Below are positions 63,404-64,000 of a stretch of 64,000 nucleotides of DNA, piece after piece. Origin of the DNA: JAWKUK01 sp041398605 (GTDB taxonomy: Bacteria > Planctomycetota > UBA1135 > GCA-002686595); assembly GCA_041398605.1 (NCBI GenBank), contig JAWKUK010000021.1:62001-126000 (forward strand), written 5' to 3'. A program made the translations under genes and the position numbers. Within the stretch, counting starts at the first letter, position 1; every line of letters begins with the position of its first letter. The notes under the pieces were generated by a model, which worked only from the letters and a program-made list of their open reading frames with translations, ran no database searches and was not told the origin of the DNA.

Positions 63404-63488
63404 GCCCGGGTGGCGGAATTGGTAGACGCGCAAGGTTCAGGTCCTTGTTTCCGCTAAGGAAGTGGGGGTTCGAGTCCCCCGGGCACCA
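63404..63488 (+). tRNA. tRNA-Leu (anticodon CAG), CCA encoded
   Basis: 5' gcccggg pairs with cccgggc before the encoded acca. The anticodon stem caagg/ccttg holds the loop ttcaggt, giving CAG, which reads CUG, a codon expected to be frequent in this GC-rich genome. The variable arm (tttccgctaaggaa) and T arm with gttcgag are of class II leucine type. Its last 8 nt belong to the long inverted repeat at 63481-63548. Confidence 0.95.
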
Positions 63489-63548
63489 AACAGCGGAAGA
63501 GCGCTGTCATCGCGAAGCGATGACGGCGCTCTTCGCTGTTTGGTGCCC
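63481..63548 (+). repeat. 33-bp near-perfect inverted repeat beginning inside the tRNA-Leu 3' end
   Basis: gggcaccaaacagcg (63481-63495) has its exact complement at 63534-63548 (cgctgtttggtgccc). The arms continue inward with one bulged G and one G-U to cgc-gaa-gcg at the tip. The left arm includes the last 8 nt of the tRNA, so the right arm carries a complementary copy of the tRNA end. It is probably the terminator. Confidence 0.85.
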
Positions 63549-63644
63549 TAGTGTTGCTGGCGCATCTGCTGACGCAGATGCGCGGCGGCGCGGAGCGCCG
63601 CGGAGGGGCGCCGCTGGCGCGGGCGCCCTCGCGGCGCTCTGGCG

Positions 63645-63825
63645 CCACGATTTGGCGCCACGATTTGGCGCCACGATTTGGGGCCACGATTTGGGGCCAC
63701 GATTTGGGGCCACGATTTGGGGCCACGATTTGGGGCCGTGGCTTGGGGCCGTGGCCTGGGGCGATCGTTTGGGCTTGGGGCGATCGTTTGGGCTTGGGGC
63801 GATCGTTTGGGCTTGGCTTGGGGGG
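63645..63825. repeat. 13-bp and 19-bp tandem repeats
   Basis: About eight 13-bp units of type ggcgccacgattt or ggggccacgattt, then two ggggccgtggc(t/c)t units, then three 19-bp units of type gcgatcgtttgggcttggg. All are non-coding in any sensible frame. They fill most of the space between the tRNA hairpin and the rsmG end. Confidence 0.8.
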
Positions 63826-63832
63826 GGGCTGG

Positions 63833-64000
63833 TTACATGCCGGCGCCGCCGGGGGCGCGGTAGACCAGGATGGCGTGGCGGCCCATATCGTCGGGGAGCT
63901 CGTGCTCCATGACGGTGTCCAGCTTGAAGCCTAGGCGCTCGGCCTCGCGCTCCGCTGCACGGACCTCACGGCCCCACGAGTTGCCCTTGAACATCACCAG
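63833..64000 (-). CDS. rsmG: C-terminal end of probable 16S rRNA (guanine-N7)-methyltransferase, cut by window edge
   Basis: The last 55 codons and the TAA stop of a minus-strand gene. The reading LVMFKGNSWGREVRAAEREA, then LGFKLDTVMEHELPDD, then HAILVYR resembles the RsmG end: (M/L)-x-K-G followed by a helix of E/A, then a beta hairpin ending in a hydrophobic (V/I)-(L/V) strand. It ends in APGGAGM. Only the tail is visible, so the assignment is moderate; any class I methyltransferase of the same fold is possible. Confidence 0.5.
   Translation of the reverse strand: MVMFKGNSWGREVRAAEREAERLGFKLDTVMEHELPDDMGRHAILVYRAPGGAGM

Noticed and set aside
63549..63832. Frames giving repeated A-T-I-W-G-H-D-L or M-A-P-N-R-G-P-K-S-W
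   Set aside because: They come only from the 13-bp repeats and lack starts, ribosome sites or natural composition.

Overview
The window is about 64 kb of GC-rich (roughly 70 percent G+C), gene-dense bacterial chromosome with no transposases, integrases, phage genes or CRISPR. The content points to Planctomycetota. Two secreted proteins share a CTANANSTG module. One of them carries a C-terminal CXXCH haem-type domain like those of planctomycete cytochromes. There are also large secreted HEAT-repeat proteins, a DUF2950-like protein, and a SdhCAB set of the non-classical type. The phylum assignment is inference from protein style; no rRNA is present.

Layout. 1-10 kb (+): a 5'-truncated helicase-associated protein, then a tightly overlapping run thiE / signal-peptidase-like protein / thiL / tsaE / ECF sigma factor / membrane partner, then a TolC-family porin and a membrane-anchored HEAT protein. 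10-16 kb: a DUF2950-like protein, cca, and a minus-strand dxr-rseP-ubiA-family operon. 16-23 kb (+): purM, a TPR-like secreted protein, a secreted esterase-like protein lacking its nucleophile, a membrane spermidine-synthase-like protein, and a NANSTG-cytochrome fusion. 23-28 kb (-): two tandem secreted HEAT-repeat paralogues. 28-34 kb: a cytosolic histidine kinase, the sdhCAB operon (-) and a histidine phosphatase. 34-43 kb: assorted unknowns, CvpA, tRNA-Leu(CAA), a NANSTG secreted protein, ddl and a UAP1-type UDP-sugar pyrophosphorylase. 43-50 kb (-): the fatty-acid cluster rpmF-plsX-fabH-fabD-fabG-acpP-fabF. 50-54 kb (-): alaS and recA. 54-59 kb (-): thpR, a PfkB kinase, a flippase-like membrane protein and a HEAT lipoprotein preceded by a 16-bp minisatellite. 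59-64 kb: smpB-ssrA (-), tldD-tldE (+), tRNA-Leu(CAG), a repeat block and the 3' end of a probable rsmG.

Working together: the fab cluster supplies acyl chains (PlsX, FabD/G/H/F, ACP). ddl and the UDP-sugar pyrophosphorylase fit precursor supply for cell wall or surface sugars. thiE/thiL make thiamine diphosphate. dxr starts the MEP pathway, and its operon ends in a prenyltransferase-family protein. SmpB and tmRNA form the trans-translation system. TldD and TldE form a heterodimeric protease. Many genes overlap by 4 bp (ATGA or GTGA), so translational coupling is common. No obvious dedicated novel system is present. The most interesting items are the secreted HEAT pair, the NANSTG-haem fusion, the nucleophile-less esterase, the multi-PDZ RseP, and long inverted repeats that include or abut RNA 3' ends.
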